From the NCBI RefSeq assembly GCF_011753055.1, contig NZ_VWWJ01000015.1:62001-126000 (forward strand): DNA of 64,000 bases, written 5' to 3'. A program made the translations under genes and the position numbers. The notes beneath the pieces are model-generated. The model was not told the origin of the DNA. It did no database searches and saw only the letters and a list, made by a program, of their open reading frames with translations. This DNA is from Burkholderia sp. Ax-1719. Its GTDB lineage: Bacteria > Pseudomonadota > Gammaproteobacteria > Burkholderiales > Burkholderiaceae. Positions 24,875-33,709 of the stretch are shown here, in pieces (the stretch's first letter is position 1; each line of letters starts with the position of its first letter).

Positions 24875-26583
24875 TGGAACAGACACTCAACTCTTTCAAG
24901 CAACGCCAAGCGGAAACGTTGAGAGTGCTCAACGACCTTCAGGCGTTCCTGGCGCGAGGCGAAGCATTCGGTATCGATGCCGATCCGAACGTCAAGGCGA
25001 AACTCGACAGCGCGATCCGCAGCATGGAAGAGGAAAAGCTGCGCGTCGTGCTGATCGGCGGTTTCTCCGAAGGCAAGACGGCGATCGCGGCCGCGTGGCT
25101 CGAACGGCTCGACAAGTCGACGATGAAGATTAGCCACGAGGAATCCTCGAATGCGGTGACGATCTACGAGGCGGGCCCCGATTGCCTGCTGATCGACACG
25201 CCGGGTCTGTTCGGCTTCAAGGAGCAGTTCGACGCACAAACCAACACACTCGAAAAGTACAAGGAACTCACGCGCAAGTATGTGAGCGAAGCGCATCTCG
25301 TGGTCTACGTGATGGACCCGACGAACCCGATCAAGGAGAGCCATCGCGACGATCTAACGTGGCTCTTCCGCTCGCTGAACTTGCTGCCGCGCACGGTGTT
25401 TGTGCTGAGCCGCTTCGACGCGGTCGCGGACGTCGAAGACGAGCACGAGTACGTAAAGCTCCTCGCGATCAAGGCGGACAATGTGGCGGGCCGCTTGCGC
25501 GATCTGATCTCGCTGACCGACGCGGAGGCCGCAGAACTCGCCGTGGTGGCCGTTGCCGCTGATCCGTTCGAGATGGGCACCGAATACTGGCTCTCGAACC
25601 TGGAGCGTTTTCGCACGCTCTCCCGCATCGGGCTGCTCCAGCACGCGACGTCTGAAAAGGTCTCGGCGGCCGGCGGAATAGCCGCAGTTGTCGACGAAAC
25701 GCGGCGCAGCATCGTGCGCGACGTGCTCGGCAAGCGGTTGCCGATCGCCGTCCATAACGACGACCGCATTGCGCAGGAGGTGAACCGTCTTGAAACGATG
25801 AGTAACCAGTTACGAAAGCAACTGGTTACGTCCGATGCACGTATCAACGATGTGCGCATCGGTTTGCGTAGTTTCGTGACAGACTTTTTCACCGATCTGA
25901 TCCTGCAGGCGCGCGGACAGTCGTTGGACACTTTCGCGGAGTTCTTCGAGCGTAATGTCGGTTCGGATGGCGCGGTTTTGAACGCGAATCTGCAAAACGC
26001 GTTTGATCAACAGATGCGCTCGGTGAAATTCGAGGTTAGCAAGATGGCAGTCGGTTTCGACGCGGAGGTTAATCACTTCAATGCGAGCGTACGTGCGTTC
26101 GGCAAGCAGGGCATCGATTACGTGGTCAAGGGCGGCTTGATAAGCAACACGTCGGTGCTGGCGGCGCGCGACGGCATTGTCAATGTCGCGAAGGTAGTTG
26201 GTCTCGATCTCGGCAAGATGCTGAAGTTTAAGCCGTGGGGCGCTGTCAATCTGGCGAAGGGGCTCAACGGCCTGCTGTCGGCGCTGGGACTCGCGCTCGA
26301 AATCTGGGACTCGGTGGAGCAGGTGCGGCGCGAGCAGGCATTTCGCAAGATGATCGACAAGATGGTCGAGAACTTCGAGAAGCAGCGCTCGGAATTGCTA
26401 GGTTTGATCGGTGGGCCGCAATTCGAGGATCAGTTCTTCCCGGAACTCGTCGATTTGCGCGCCAATGTAACGGCGGTCGAGCAAAGCGTCGTTGCGGGAC
26501 GCGAGAAGCGCGAGCAGTTCCATCGCTGGCGCGATCAAGGCGAAGCGATCGATGCAGAGTTCCGGATGATGGATGCCGCTTGA
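24874..26583 (+). CDS. leoA: Dynamin-like GTPase LeoA, Eleos anti-phage system
   Basis: Protein of 569 residues, very near the length of ETEC LeoA. G1 is GGFSEGKT at residues 62-69, G3 is IDTPGLFG at about 107-114, and G4 reads LSRFDAV. The C-terminal half is helical, with hydrophobic segments (GLISNTSVLAARDGIV, LAKGLNGLLSALGLALEIW) matching the LeoA trunk/paddle. Eleos systems pair LeoBC with LeoA and protect bacteria against phages, presumably by membrane action after infection. The TAATG overlap with leoBC indicates coupled translation at a fixed ratio. Confidence 0.85.
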   Translation: MEQTLNSFKQRQAETLRVLNDLQAFLARGEAFGIDADPNVKAKLDSAIRSMEEEKLRVVLIGGFSEGKTAIAAAWLERLDKSTMKISHEESSNAVTIYEAGPDCLLIDTPGLFGFKEQFDAQTNTLEKYKELTRKYVSEAHLVVYVMDPTNPIKESHRDDLTWLFRSLNLLPRTVFVLSRFDAVADVEDEHEYVKLLAIKADNVAGRLRDLISLTDAEAAELAVVAVAADPFEMGTEYWLSNLERFRTLSRIGLLQHATSEKVSAAGGIAAVVDETRRSIVRDVLGKRLPIAVHNDDRIAQEVNRLETMSNQLRKQLVTSDARINDVRIGLRSFVTDFFTDLILQARGQSLDTFAEFFERNVGSDGAVLNANLQNAFDQQMRSVKFEVSKMAVGFDAEVNHFNASVRAFGKQGIDYVVKGGLISNTSVLAARDGIVNVAKVVGLDLGKMLKFKPWGAVNLAKGLNGLLSALGLALEIWDSVEQVRREQAFRKMIDKMVENFEKQRSELLGLIGGPQFEDQFFPELVDLRANVTAVEQSVVAGREKREQFHRWRDQGEAIDAEFRMMDAA

Positions 26584-26983
26584 TCAGGGCTCGCGTAAAT
26601 TCCACGGTCTAACGTTGGTCACGCCGCCCGCACTCTGGGCGGCGTGCTACGTATAACTACGCTACCTGAGAAGATGCGCAAAGTTCGTCCGGCCGGCCGC
26701 TGTTTGACTGAGATCGTGGGGCTTAGTGCACCTAGCTCTTTTTCACGGAAGACTGCGAGAATCGGACGAGCGGATGGAGCCAGCCGGCTAAGTGAGTCAG
26801 TTACGTTTCCGGAAGAGGTTCGGCTAGTGAAATGGCCATGGCCTAACAAACTGTCGACCATCATTTTTTCGTTTGGCGACCCGAGATGAAACGCTGCGTC
26901 ATTGATATTCGCCACGCCGAGAATTTGAGTTTCTGTTCACTGGTCGACGCCGTACGCCAAAATGATCTATACGGAGAACGGCA
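26584..26983. other. Intergenic region between Eleos and the helicase-PLD operon
   Basis: 400 bases. A strong hairpin follows leoA (26620-26646). The rest has no gene with a start signal or recognisable product. It probably contains the promoter of the downstream three-gene operon, so the two defence loci look like separate transcription units. Confidence 0.5.
26620..26646 (+). terminator. Strong hairpin after leoA
   Basis: A perfect 10-bp stem CACGCCGCCC / GGGCGGCGTG with a seven-base loop, 36 bases after the leoA stop. There is no T-run, so it may be Rho-assisted or act as an mRNA 3'-stabiliser. Confidence 0.5.
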
Positions 26984-28207
26984 ATGTTCGCACTGACAGA
27001 TAGAGACACCAGCCTTTGCCTGCCACTAAGCGGTCGCGATCCACTTGGCACGCAGGCAGTGTGGCAACGCCGCGCTCGCGACATCGTGCCAAACCTCACC
27101 GCTGCGAGCGGACTATCGGAAGGTTTTCATATCCTCCTTGTCGTGCTCGCATGGTGGCCGGTGATGGCAACGCGAAAGGATTCGGTCAGACCAAAGCTCC
27201 AAGAATTCTTCCTTCTCATCGAGCAGGCCTTTGCGCGGGCCTGCCGGTGTGCAGATAAGGACTGGCGATTGCCTGGAAGCCGGCGCCTGAATGATGGCGA
27301 TACGGGGGTGTGGATCAGTCTTGAAAAGAGCGCGCATTTGCTGGACAACCAACTGACCAACGGTGTGTGGGGACTCTATCGCGGCCCTGCTCACAATGCG
27401 GGCCTGATCGATGAGCAGAATCGCATTTGCAGCGCGGAACTCGCAGCGCGTATCCGCGAGCGTACGCCGATTGTGCGCAGCCTGTTGCAGCCCATCGCCG
27501 AATTGCTCACGGCGGGAATCAAGGCACCACCGTGCAAATTGGCCAGCAACCGTTCGAACAGGATCGTCACAGGCCTCACCGAAATTCTTGACACGCTACC
27601 GTTCAGGCGCGAAATCCGGGAAACGTTCGTGGTGCCGGTGAGTTCGCCAATTACTGTCGATCTGGCAAAGTTGCTGGGGGCGAAAGATAGTCTGAGCAAC
27701 GGCCTTAGAATGTTCATGGCGGGCGCGATAGAAAGTCTTCCCCAGCACGCCCCTACGCTCGAAAACGTGATCGGCTGCGAGCAATTCATTGCGCCGCTCG
27801 ATGCGATCTTCGAGGAAATTTGCAGCACCGAAGAGCGTGATGTGGATCGCGTCGTAAAGCGGTTAAAGATCGATCTGGCAGTACTGCGCGCTGCACGTGA
27901 ACGCTTTGCGCGCGCCGGCACTTTTGACGGACTGTCCCGCGAACGAGCCGATGCCTTACTAAGACTCGATCTCTCGAGTGCTCGCGCACTCGTCCGATCG
28001 CTTATCGACCACCATGCGGCGATCAGCGAGTCGCGCAACAGTTCGCCGTGGATTGTTCTGGACGACAGCGGCCGCCTTGACTGCAGTCTTGCCGCCAACC
28101 GGTCGGACGTCGATGGCCTGTCGCCCGTTACCGCATGGCGTAACGGGTATTACCTGCAAACATTGCACAATTTGGCCCATCAGGTGGGAACCCGGGTAGC
28201 ACGATGA
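26984..28207 (+). CDS. Unrecognised protein, first gene of helicase-PLD operon
   Basis: Protein of 407 residues. The ATG at 26984 is preceded by GGAGA. It is mostly alpha-helical by composition; a hydrophobic patch (GFHILLVVLAWWPVM, residues about 47-61) may be buried or membrane-associated. No nuclease, NTPase or HTH motif was recognised. Its stop overlaps the start of the PLD gene (ATGA), and the PLD gene is followed after one base by the helicase gene, so the three products are probably made together and may form one complex. It could be a sensor, scaffold or specificity subunit; that is inference from position only. Confidence 0.7.
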   Translation: MFALTDRDTSLCLPLSGRDPLGTQAVWQRRARDIVPNLTAASGLSEGFHILLVVLAWWPVMATRKDSVRPKLQEFFLLIEQAFARACRCADKDWRLPGSRRLNDGDTGVWISLEKSAHLLDNQLTNGVWGLYRGPAHNAGLIDEQNRICSAELAARIRERTPIVRSLLQPIAELLTAGIKAPPCKLASNRSNRIVTGLTEILDTLPFRREIRETFVVPVSSPITVDLAKLLGAKDSLSNGLRMFMAGAIESLPQHAPTLENVIGCEQFIAPLDAIFEEICSTEERDVDRVVKRLKIDLAVLRAARERFARAGTFDGLSRERADALLRLDLSSARALVRSLIDHHAAISESRNSSPWIVLDDSGRLDCSLAANRSDVDGLSPVTAWRNGYYLQTLHNLAHQVGTRVAR

Positions 28208-30129
28208 ATATGACGCTCCGAGAGCGGCTCTCCGACGTGGCGGGCAAGTTACACACGATCGAAGTCGCGCTATTCAGCACCTTTAATTTCAACGCCGATT
28301 TCTTCGAGCAGAATGTAATGCCCGCGCTTTTCGGCGCCGAGCCGGACAGCACGCGCGCAATGCGCGAGTCCGCAGTGCACAAGGGTTTGATGCATACGCC
28401 CGTTGGCGTTTTTTGCGATCCTTCCCAGATAAAGATGGGTCGCAAGCCCTTTCGCTATACCGTCTATCCCGTGTTTGTCGAAGGGCGGCTGTTTCATCCC
28501 AAGAACATCATCCTGATCGGTGTCGACCATCACGGAACGCGGTGGATGTATGTCGCGGCGATGTCCGCAAATCTGTCGCTGAAGGCGTGGGGGCAAAATT
28601 GCGAAGGATTCGCCGATACCTGGGTGCACGCGCGCAGCGAAGAGGTCGGCAAGTCTGTCTCGGACTTTCTCGACTGGCTGCATACGCGAGTGGGCAGCGA
28701 CACGGAAGGCGACGCGTTGCAGCAAGCGCGCGTGCTGAGCCAGCAACTGCAAGCGCAGAGAAAAAAATGCGATCCGCAGGGCGGCCACTATGACGACAAG
28801 CGCAACGTCGGACTATATTTCTCACCGCAGCATACGTCGATGTGGGACTACGTCGCTCGTCGTTACGGCGCGATCAGCAGAGTGCGTGCGGCGTCGCCTT
28901 ACTGGGGCGATGTTCATGCGACAGCGCAAGCGCTGCAGGGTGTGCCCATCGAACTGACGGCAGCGCGCGTACCGCCTCTCTACGCGAAGGTTGCACTGGG
29001 GCAGGATTTGACCCAGTCTCTGGCAGACGCAAATTGCCGGCCGAAAGTCAGCACGTGGGTCAAGGACGAAGGCCGCTTCTATCACGCGAAGCTATACGAC
29101 ATCGAGACGCGCGACGGCAAGGTGGCGGGCGTCGGCTCGTGCAACTTCACGCGACGCGGTCTCTTCTGGGCCGAGAGTGAAGACGGTCTGCACGGCAACG
29201 TCGAGTCGATGCTGTTCGACGTCACGCGTCTGGCGTGGCCGGCTACACGGCCTTTGCCTGCTGAAGAACTGCCCGAGACAAGTTGCAGCGACGACCCGCC
29301 GCAACCGTGGCCGTTTTATGTGTTCGTGCAATACGACTGGCGACAGGAGCGGTTCGAGTGGACGCTGCAGGGGCAAAGCGACGCCGACATCGAATTGCTG
29401 CTAATGGGTCAGCCGCCCGTCGTCGTGAATGACGCACGTCCCAGCGGTCGGCGCAAGGGCGCGCTGAAATCACACCTGTTCCGGCTCAAGTCGAACGGCG
29501 AGCAATGGGAAGGCGTCGTCACCGAACTCAATCTGGGCGATTCGACGCAACAATATGGCACTCCCGTCAGCGCGGACGACATCATCGATTCGTGGCATGG
29601 CGGCGGGTCGACCGAGCCGTCGCCATGCGGGGATGGCGATGATGACAACGACCCCGTCGATACGTCGGACATCATGGTGCCCGCGGGAAGTGCCGAAGCC
29701 GTCAAACCCATGTTTGACTCGTTCCGCTTTTATCAGGCGCTCAAGGTCCTGCAAGGCAAGATCCTCGAATCCGTTGATGATCGCAAGCGGCTCATTGAAT
29801 GGATGGTGAGCCGCAGCGACAGCGTGCACGCATTTGTCAATGCGATCAGCGTCAGCGAGTATCAGGCCGCGGCCAGGTTAGTGATGTGCATCGAATGCGA
29901 CGCCTTGTTGCGCTCGCTGCCCGAATTGAGGGAGGCTGGTGTGACGCGCAGAAAGCTCCGTAGTGAAATGGCACGACTGCACCACGAAGTCCGTCTCGAG
30001 ATTGCCACGGAATTGCGCCGCAGAGGGGTTCGGCACGATGATGCGAAGCAAATGCTCGAGTGGTACGTCAGAAGGCTGACCCGGCCGTGCCATGTCGAAT
30101 TCAATCAATCAAGCGCAACGGGAGTGTGA
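28204..30129 (+). CDS. PLD-like nuclease with two HKD motifs
   Basis: Protein of 641 residues. The first HKD half-site is LFHPKNIILI with His98 and Lys100, followed by MSANLS (Asn123). The second is YHAKLYD with His294 and Lys296, followed by GSCNFT (Asn313). Two such motifs in one chain make a complete phospholipase-D-superfamily active site, used by nucleases such as BfiI and DrmC as well as by lipases. The C-terminal half (about 350-641) has an acidic linker (GDGDDDNDPVDTSD) and a helical domain without recognised family. The ATG overlaps the previous stop. With a helicase next door, nucleic acid is the likely target. Confidence 0.82.
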   Translation: MNMTLRERLSDVAGKLHTIEVALFSTFNFNADFFEQNVMPALFGAEPDSTRAMRESAVHKGLMHTPVGVFCDPSQIKMGRKPFRYTVYPVFVEGRLFHPKNIILIGVDHHGTRWMYVAAMSANLSLKAWGQNCEGFADTWVHARSEEVGKSVSDFLDWLHTRVGSDTEGDALQQARVLSQQLQAQRKKCDPQGGHYDDKRNVGLYFSPQHTSMWDYVARRYGAISRVRAASPYWGDVHATAQALQGVPIELTAARVPPLYAKVALGQDLTQSLADANCRPKVSTWVKDEGRFYHAKLYDIETRDGKVAGVGSCNFTRRGLFWAESEDGLHGNVESMLFDVTRLAWPATRPLPAEELPETSCSDDPPQPWPFYVFVQYDWRQERFEWTLQGQSDADIELLLMGQPPVVVNDARPSGRRKGALKSHLFRLKSNGEQWEGVVTELNLGDSTQQYGTPVSADDIIDSWHGGGSTEPSPCGDGDDDNDPVDTSDIMVPAGSAEAVKPMFDSFRFYQALKVLQGKILESVDDRKRLIEWMVSRSDSVHAFVNAISVSEYQAAARLVMCIECDALLRSLPELREAGVTRRKLRSEMARLHHEVRLEIATELRRRGVRHDDAKQMLEWYVRRLTRPCHVEFNQSSATGV

Positions 30130-30130
30130 G

Positions 30131-33022
30131 ATGCGCCTGTCGACAAATACCATTGCGGACCTCTTTCGCTTCGACTGCGACGGTAAATTCGGGGCTAGCG
30201 AGTCGATGGTCCAAATGCAGGTTGAAGGCGTGACCGCGCTATGCAAGATTCTGCGCAGGCGGAAGGTCGCGTATCTGGCCGATGAAGTGGGACTGGGAAA
30301 AACCATGCAGGCACTCGGTGTTGTCGGATGGTATCGGCACATTAACCCTAATGCGCGCATTTTGATCATCACACCGCGCGAAAACGTCCAGAGCGGCTGG
30401 AAGAGAGAATTCGAACGCTTTCATCGATATGTCGGGAAGAGCATCGCATCGCTACGAGAATATGCCCGACTGCGCGACTGTCTCGAAGACGTGCAACACA
30501 GCAACGACGTGCATTTACTGCGACATCCGAGTTTCATGCGGCCGTTGTTCATCGGCGGCAGTGAAGAGATCAGCTGGCACGACGCGATCGGCAAAGTCGA
30601 TCTGCCGGCGATCGATACGCTGCTTCGCGCTGTGCCCGCGTCCGGCAACGCGGAGCGAAGCTTTGCGTACAACGTAGCTTTCGCGAAGACAGTGAACGCG
30701 TGGTTCATTCGCGAGGGAATCCGGTTCGATCTGGTCGTCGTGGACGAGGCGCAATGTTTGCGCAATGCGTCAAACCAGACGAACACCGTGCTTCGAACGC
30801 TGTTGCATTCGTGTGTCGATCACTGGCTCTTCATGAGCGCCACGCCCGCACACTCCGGCGTAGAGAACATCGCGACGCTGTTCAACACGTATCCCGGACG
30901 AGGCAACCTCATTGACCCGGATTCGATCGAACCAACGGACGATTTTCGCCAGCTCAAGTCCGCATTGCGTCAGTATATGATCCGGCGCCCGCGCACCTAT
31001 ATTGTTGGCGAAACGACGCTTCGTAAACAAGACTATCGGCGCGACGATCAGGAATCCCTATCGCTGACGTGCCAGTCGGCGCTCGACACGCTTTCCATCT
31101 CTCTCGTGCAGAAGCACCTGGTAGACGTGCTGGAGAAGCAGGGTAACCGCTTCAGAACGGGCTATATGGCATCGTTCGAAAGCCTCGACGATTCCTTGAG
31201 GAAGAAAAAGGCCTCGAATAACGCGAAAAAACAGGCGAGCCACCCGACGCCCGCAGAAGAGGAATCCGAGCGCGCTGACTTCTACATTGAGGCGAACGTA
31301 CGCACACTGGAAGCGCACGCGCCGGATACAGGCTATGTCAGTGCGCTGAGTCGCGATTTCGAGAGCCGATTCGGCTTCAGCCTGCCGCATCCGAAACTGG
31401 ATGAAGTGGAAAGCGCTCTCGCCCTGCTGGCCTTTGGTGAGCGCAAAGGCGACCGCAAGGGCGGCCGCGTCGGTGGGTCGAAAACGCTTGTATTTTGCCG
31501 TCGCATCAGCAGCGTGACCACCTTGCGCCAACGCTTGATGCAGCGCTATTTCGCGTCGATCGAAGAACGTTGCCGCGAGGTGTGGCGACTCAGGCTCAAC
31601 TGGAAAGCCGGCCTGCCAACGCGTGGCGACAGGAAAGATGACGACATGTCTGCGGCTGGCTCGCTTGACGACGAGTCTGACAACATCGAGAACGACAACG
31701 ATAACGAGGCAGATGACACCAATCACTTTCGCATGGCGCTTCGTCCGGGCGAATGGTTGCATCGTTTTCGCAAGACCTTCGACGACGGCTACCGGCACGC
31801 GCTGATCTTCGAGCAAAACTGGTTTGTGCGTCTGTGCGAGGAAGCAGGGGTAGTACCTGAAGCCGCACGCGATCGGATACCCGGCGCACTTTGGGCAGAG
31901 TCGTATGCCTATGCGGTACGTGGCGCGCGCCGTCAGCGCCGGCGGCAATTCCGTTACCTGGTATGGCACTGCCTGGACCGGCATGCGCGCGACGTGTTCG
32001 GGCTCGACGAGGAACAAGCTGATTTCTGGCGCGGTGTACTCCGGTATGTCTACCCGGAAGATGTCTATGCGCAAGTGCAGCCCGACGCACTCGATGGTCG
32101 CGAAGACCGCGAACTGATGTTGTTCGAGTCATTATGGGCGAGAGCGGAGTCGTGCCGCTGGGCGGAAAACCTGGCATTGCCAGCCCGGAAGCGCGGGACT
32201 GAGCGAAATCAGGCCACGCGCGAAGCGCTGCTATGGCGTCAGGTGCTGAGCAATGTGCTGGGTCGCTATCTGCGTCTGACGGACACGTTGCTCGATTTGT
32301 ACTGCGCGGACCATCACGCTTCGGAAACCACGAGCATGCTCGATAAGTTCGTGGATTGGCTGTGCAGCAATGACATCGACGCTGTCCGATTACGCGGCAT
32401 CTGGCACGACTGGGTCCGGCAATATACGCTGATTTTCTCGTCCGCGATCGGTGAGACTCAAGATGAAACATTGGAGGCGCGCGCCAGCCAGGAAAGCTTT
32501 GAGTTTCTCGGTTCGCTGGATCCTGTTGTTGGGATCACAGGTGGCAGCCGCGGGCACAAACGACCAATCCAGCAATTCAATACGCCGGGCATGCCGTGGG
32601 TCATGGTGGGTACGGACGCGATTCGCGAGGGTGTCAACCTTCACCTGTATTGCGACCGCGTGATGCATTACGGGCTCGCTTGGACACCGGGCGACCTCGA
32701 GCAACGCGTGGGGCGTGTCGACCGTTATTTCAGCAAGATCGAAAGACGGCTCAAAACATCGATTGAGCCGATGCCCACGTTAGAGATGCTCTACCCGCAT
32801 CTGCGAGACACGCTCGAACGTCGTCAGATTGACGTAGTGATGGAACGGAAGCGGCAAAGCGACGCTGTGACCGGGGACAATATTTCCGATAACAACGTTG
32901 CCGACGGAGACGACGGCATCTCACTGGATGTTCCTGTGCCCAAGGTTCTGCCGCTAAGGCAGTCACTATCAGAGCACTACTTTGGGACAGCGCGACATCT
33001 GGGCGATGAATCGAAAAGTTAA
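30131..33022 (+). CDS. SNF2-family DEAD/DEAH-type helicase with large insert
   Basis: Protein of 963 residues. The ATG at 30131 has GGGAG seven bases upstream and follows the PLD stop by one base; an earlier in-frame ATG at 30092 lies inside the PLD gene. Motif I DEVGLGKT is at 51-58, motif II VVVDEAQCLRN at about 202-212, and motif III MSATPA at about 235-240. The second lobe starts with KTLVFCRR (about 450) and ends with GTDAIREGVNL (about 827) and EQRVGRVDR (about 857). Between these lies an insert of about 340 residues with an acidic stretch. It should move on double-stranded DNA using ATP, likely delivering substrate to the PLD nuclease. Confidence 0.88.
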   Translation: MRLSTNTIADLFRFDCDGKFGASESMVQMQVEGVTALCKILRRRKVAYLADEVGLGKTMQALGVVGWYRHINPNARILIITPRENVQSGWKREFERFHRYVGKSIASLREYARLRDCLEDVQHSNDVHLLRHPSFMRPLFIGGSEEISWHDAIGKVDLPAIDTLLRAVPASGNAERSFAYNVAFAKTVNAWFIREGIRFDLVVVDEAQCLRNASNQTNTVLRTLLHSCVDHWLFMSATPAHSGVENIATLFNTYPGRGNLIDPDSIEPTDDFRQLKSALRQYMIRRPRTYIVGETTLRKQDYRRDDQESLSLTCQSALDTLSISLVQKHLVDVLEKQGNRFRTGYMASFESLDDSLRKKKASNNAKKQASHPTPAEEESERADFYIEANVRTLEAHAPDTGYVSALSRDFESRFGFSLPHPKLDEVESALALLAFGERKGDRKGGRVGGSKTLVFCRRISSVTTLRQRLMQRYFASIEERCREVWRLRLNWKAGLPTRGDRKDDDMSAAGSLDDESDNIENDNDNEADDTNHFRMALRPGEWLHRFRKTFDDGYRHALIFEQNWFVRLCEEAGVVPEAARDRIPGALWAESYAYAVRGARRQRRRQFRYLVWHCLDRHARDVFGLDEEQADFWRGVLRYVYPEDVYAQVQPDALDGREDRELMLFESLWARAESCRWAENLALPARKRGTERNQATREALLWRQVLSNVLGRYLRLTDTLLDLYCADHHASETTSMLDKFVDWLCSNDIDAVRLRGIWHDWVRQYTLIFSSAIGETQDETLEARASQESFEFLGSLDPVVGITGGSRGHKRPIQQFNTPGMPWVMVGTDAIREGVNLHLYCDRVMHYGLAWTPGDLEQRVGRVDRYFSKIERRLKTSIEPMPTLEMLYPHLRDTLERRQIDVVMERKRQSDAVTGDNISDNNVADGDDGISLDVPVPKVLPLRQSLSEHYFGTARHLGDESKS

Positions 33023-33028
33023 CAATCT

Positions 33029-33151
33029 ACCCGTGACGCGCACACTGGCTCCGTTCAGTTCGATCTCAATGCCCGACGCAGCCGGTACGCTGTCGCGATG
33101 TGGCGCGACAGGCTGTAGAGAGAGCGACGCCGCCCAACGTTGTACAACTGG
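33029..33151 (-). pseudogene. Possible IS66 transposase-accessory (TnpA) C-terminal remnant
   Basis: The minus strand reads LSLQPVAPHRDSVPAASG then IEIELNGASVRVTG, which resembles the C-terminal end of IS66-type TnpA. The match then breaks into unrelated sequence. No full IS, inverted repeat or other IS66 gene is present. It sits at the right edge of the island. Confidence 0.3.
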
Positions 33152-33156
33152 AGCAC

Positions 33157-33216
33157 TCAGTAACGCTCGGGCGGCGCGCGCAGCACGCGGTGCAGGCGGA
33201 CGGTGTTCGATTCCAT
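33157..33216 (-). pseudogene. 5' fragment of a SRPBCC (polyketide cyclase/AHSA1-like) gene
   Basis: The minus strand encodes MESNTVRLHRVLRAPPERY and then a stop. The first 18 residues are the typical N-terminus of Burkholderiaceae SRPBCC proteins, which continue VYRAFLDAD. GGGAG lies upstream of the ATG, so this was a real gene start. Homology ends abruptly after PPER, at about 33162, marking the right junction of the island or of a deletion. Confidence 0.55.
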
Positions 33217-33333
33217 ATCGAAACTCCCACAGTAGTGAATCGCCCTGCAATAGTAGGCCTACGCGATCCGCATCGCCTAAACTTCCAGTACTGAACGCAG
33301 CCGTTTGTTTACCCGCGGCACCCGGAGGCGAGA
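33217..33333. other. Divergent promoter region right of the island
   Basis: Short spacer between the truncated SRPBCC start (-) and the next gene (+). No further feature is seen. With the remnants listed above it completes the 311-base gap after the helicase gene. Confidence 0.4.
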
Positions 33334-33627
33334 ATGAGCGCTCAACCGCAAGCGACGCATCAGGTCGACCACGAAGGCTTCGAAATCCACATCACCGCTG
33401 CGCCCATAGAAGAAAGCTCAGCGAAATACACCTACACAGCCTACATCTGCCACCCCGGTGCCAACCCAGCCAAACCGGGCCACACCGTCCCTTACCACGC
33501 CGACGGCGAAGAAACCTTCCGCACCGAGCAGGAAGCCATCGAAGAAGCCTCGCACGTAGGCCGAAGCATCATCGATGGCACGCATCCCGACCTGTCGGTG
33601 TTATCGCTAGTCACCCAAGGCTTCTAA
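33334..33627 (+). CDS. Conserved small protein of unknown function
   Basis: 97 residues, MSAQPQATHQVDHEGFEIHI at the start. It looks like a soluble alpha/beta protein without signal peptide or cofactor motif; DGEETFRTEQEAIEEASHVG suggests a C-terminal amphipathic helix. GGAGGCG precedes the ATG. The type is familiar from Burkholderiaceae genomes but has no assigned role. Codon use is rich in C and A at third positions. Confidence 0.65.
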   Translation: MSAQPQATHQVDHEGFEIHITAAPIEESSAKYTYTAYICHPGANPAKPGHTVPYHADGEETFRTEQEAIEEASHVGRSIIDGTHPDLSVLSLVTQGF

Positions 33628-33709
33628 AACCGCAACTAACAGCCAGCCAAACCCCACCTACTGCCACAATCAGCGCTTAACCCACCGCGACAAAACACAA
33701 CAAAGCCCG

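Noticed and set aside
26619..26915. 98-codon minus-strand frame between Eleos and the helicase-PLD operon
   Set aside because: No ribosome binding site, no recognisable domain, and it contains the leoA hairpin at its 3' end.
26984..33022. DISARM, Dpd or Mokosh system
   Set aside because: DISARM needs DrmA, DrmB and a methylase; Dpd needs DpdA and further genes; Mokosh uses an Upf1-like RNA helicase. None of these is present and the helicase is SNF2-type.
33199..33216. tRNA-derived attachment repeat (GTTCGATTCC resembling the T-loop of tRNA-Ala)
   Set aside because: Only about eight bases match the tRNA T-loop and the flanking bases do not; the site coincides with the start of the SRPBCC gene fragment.
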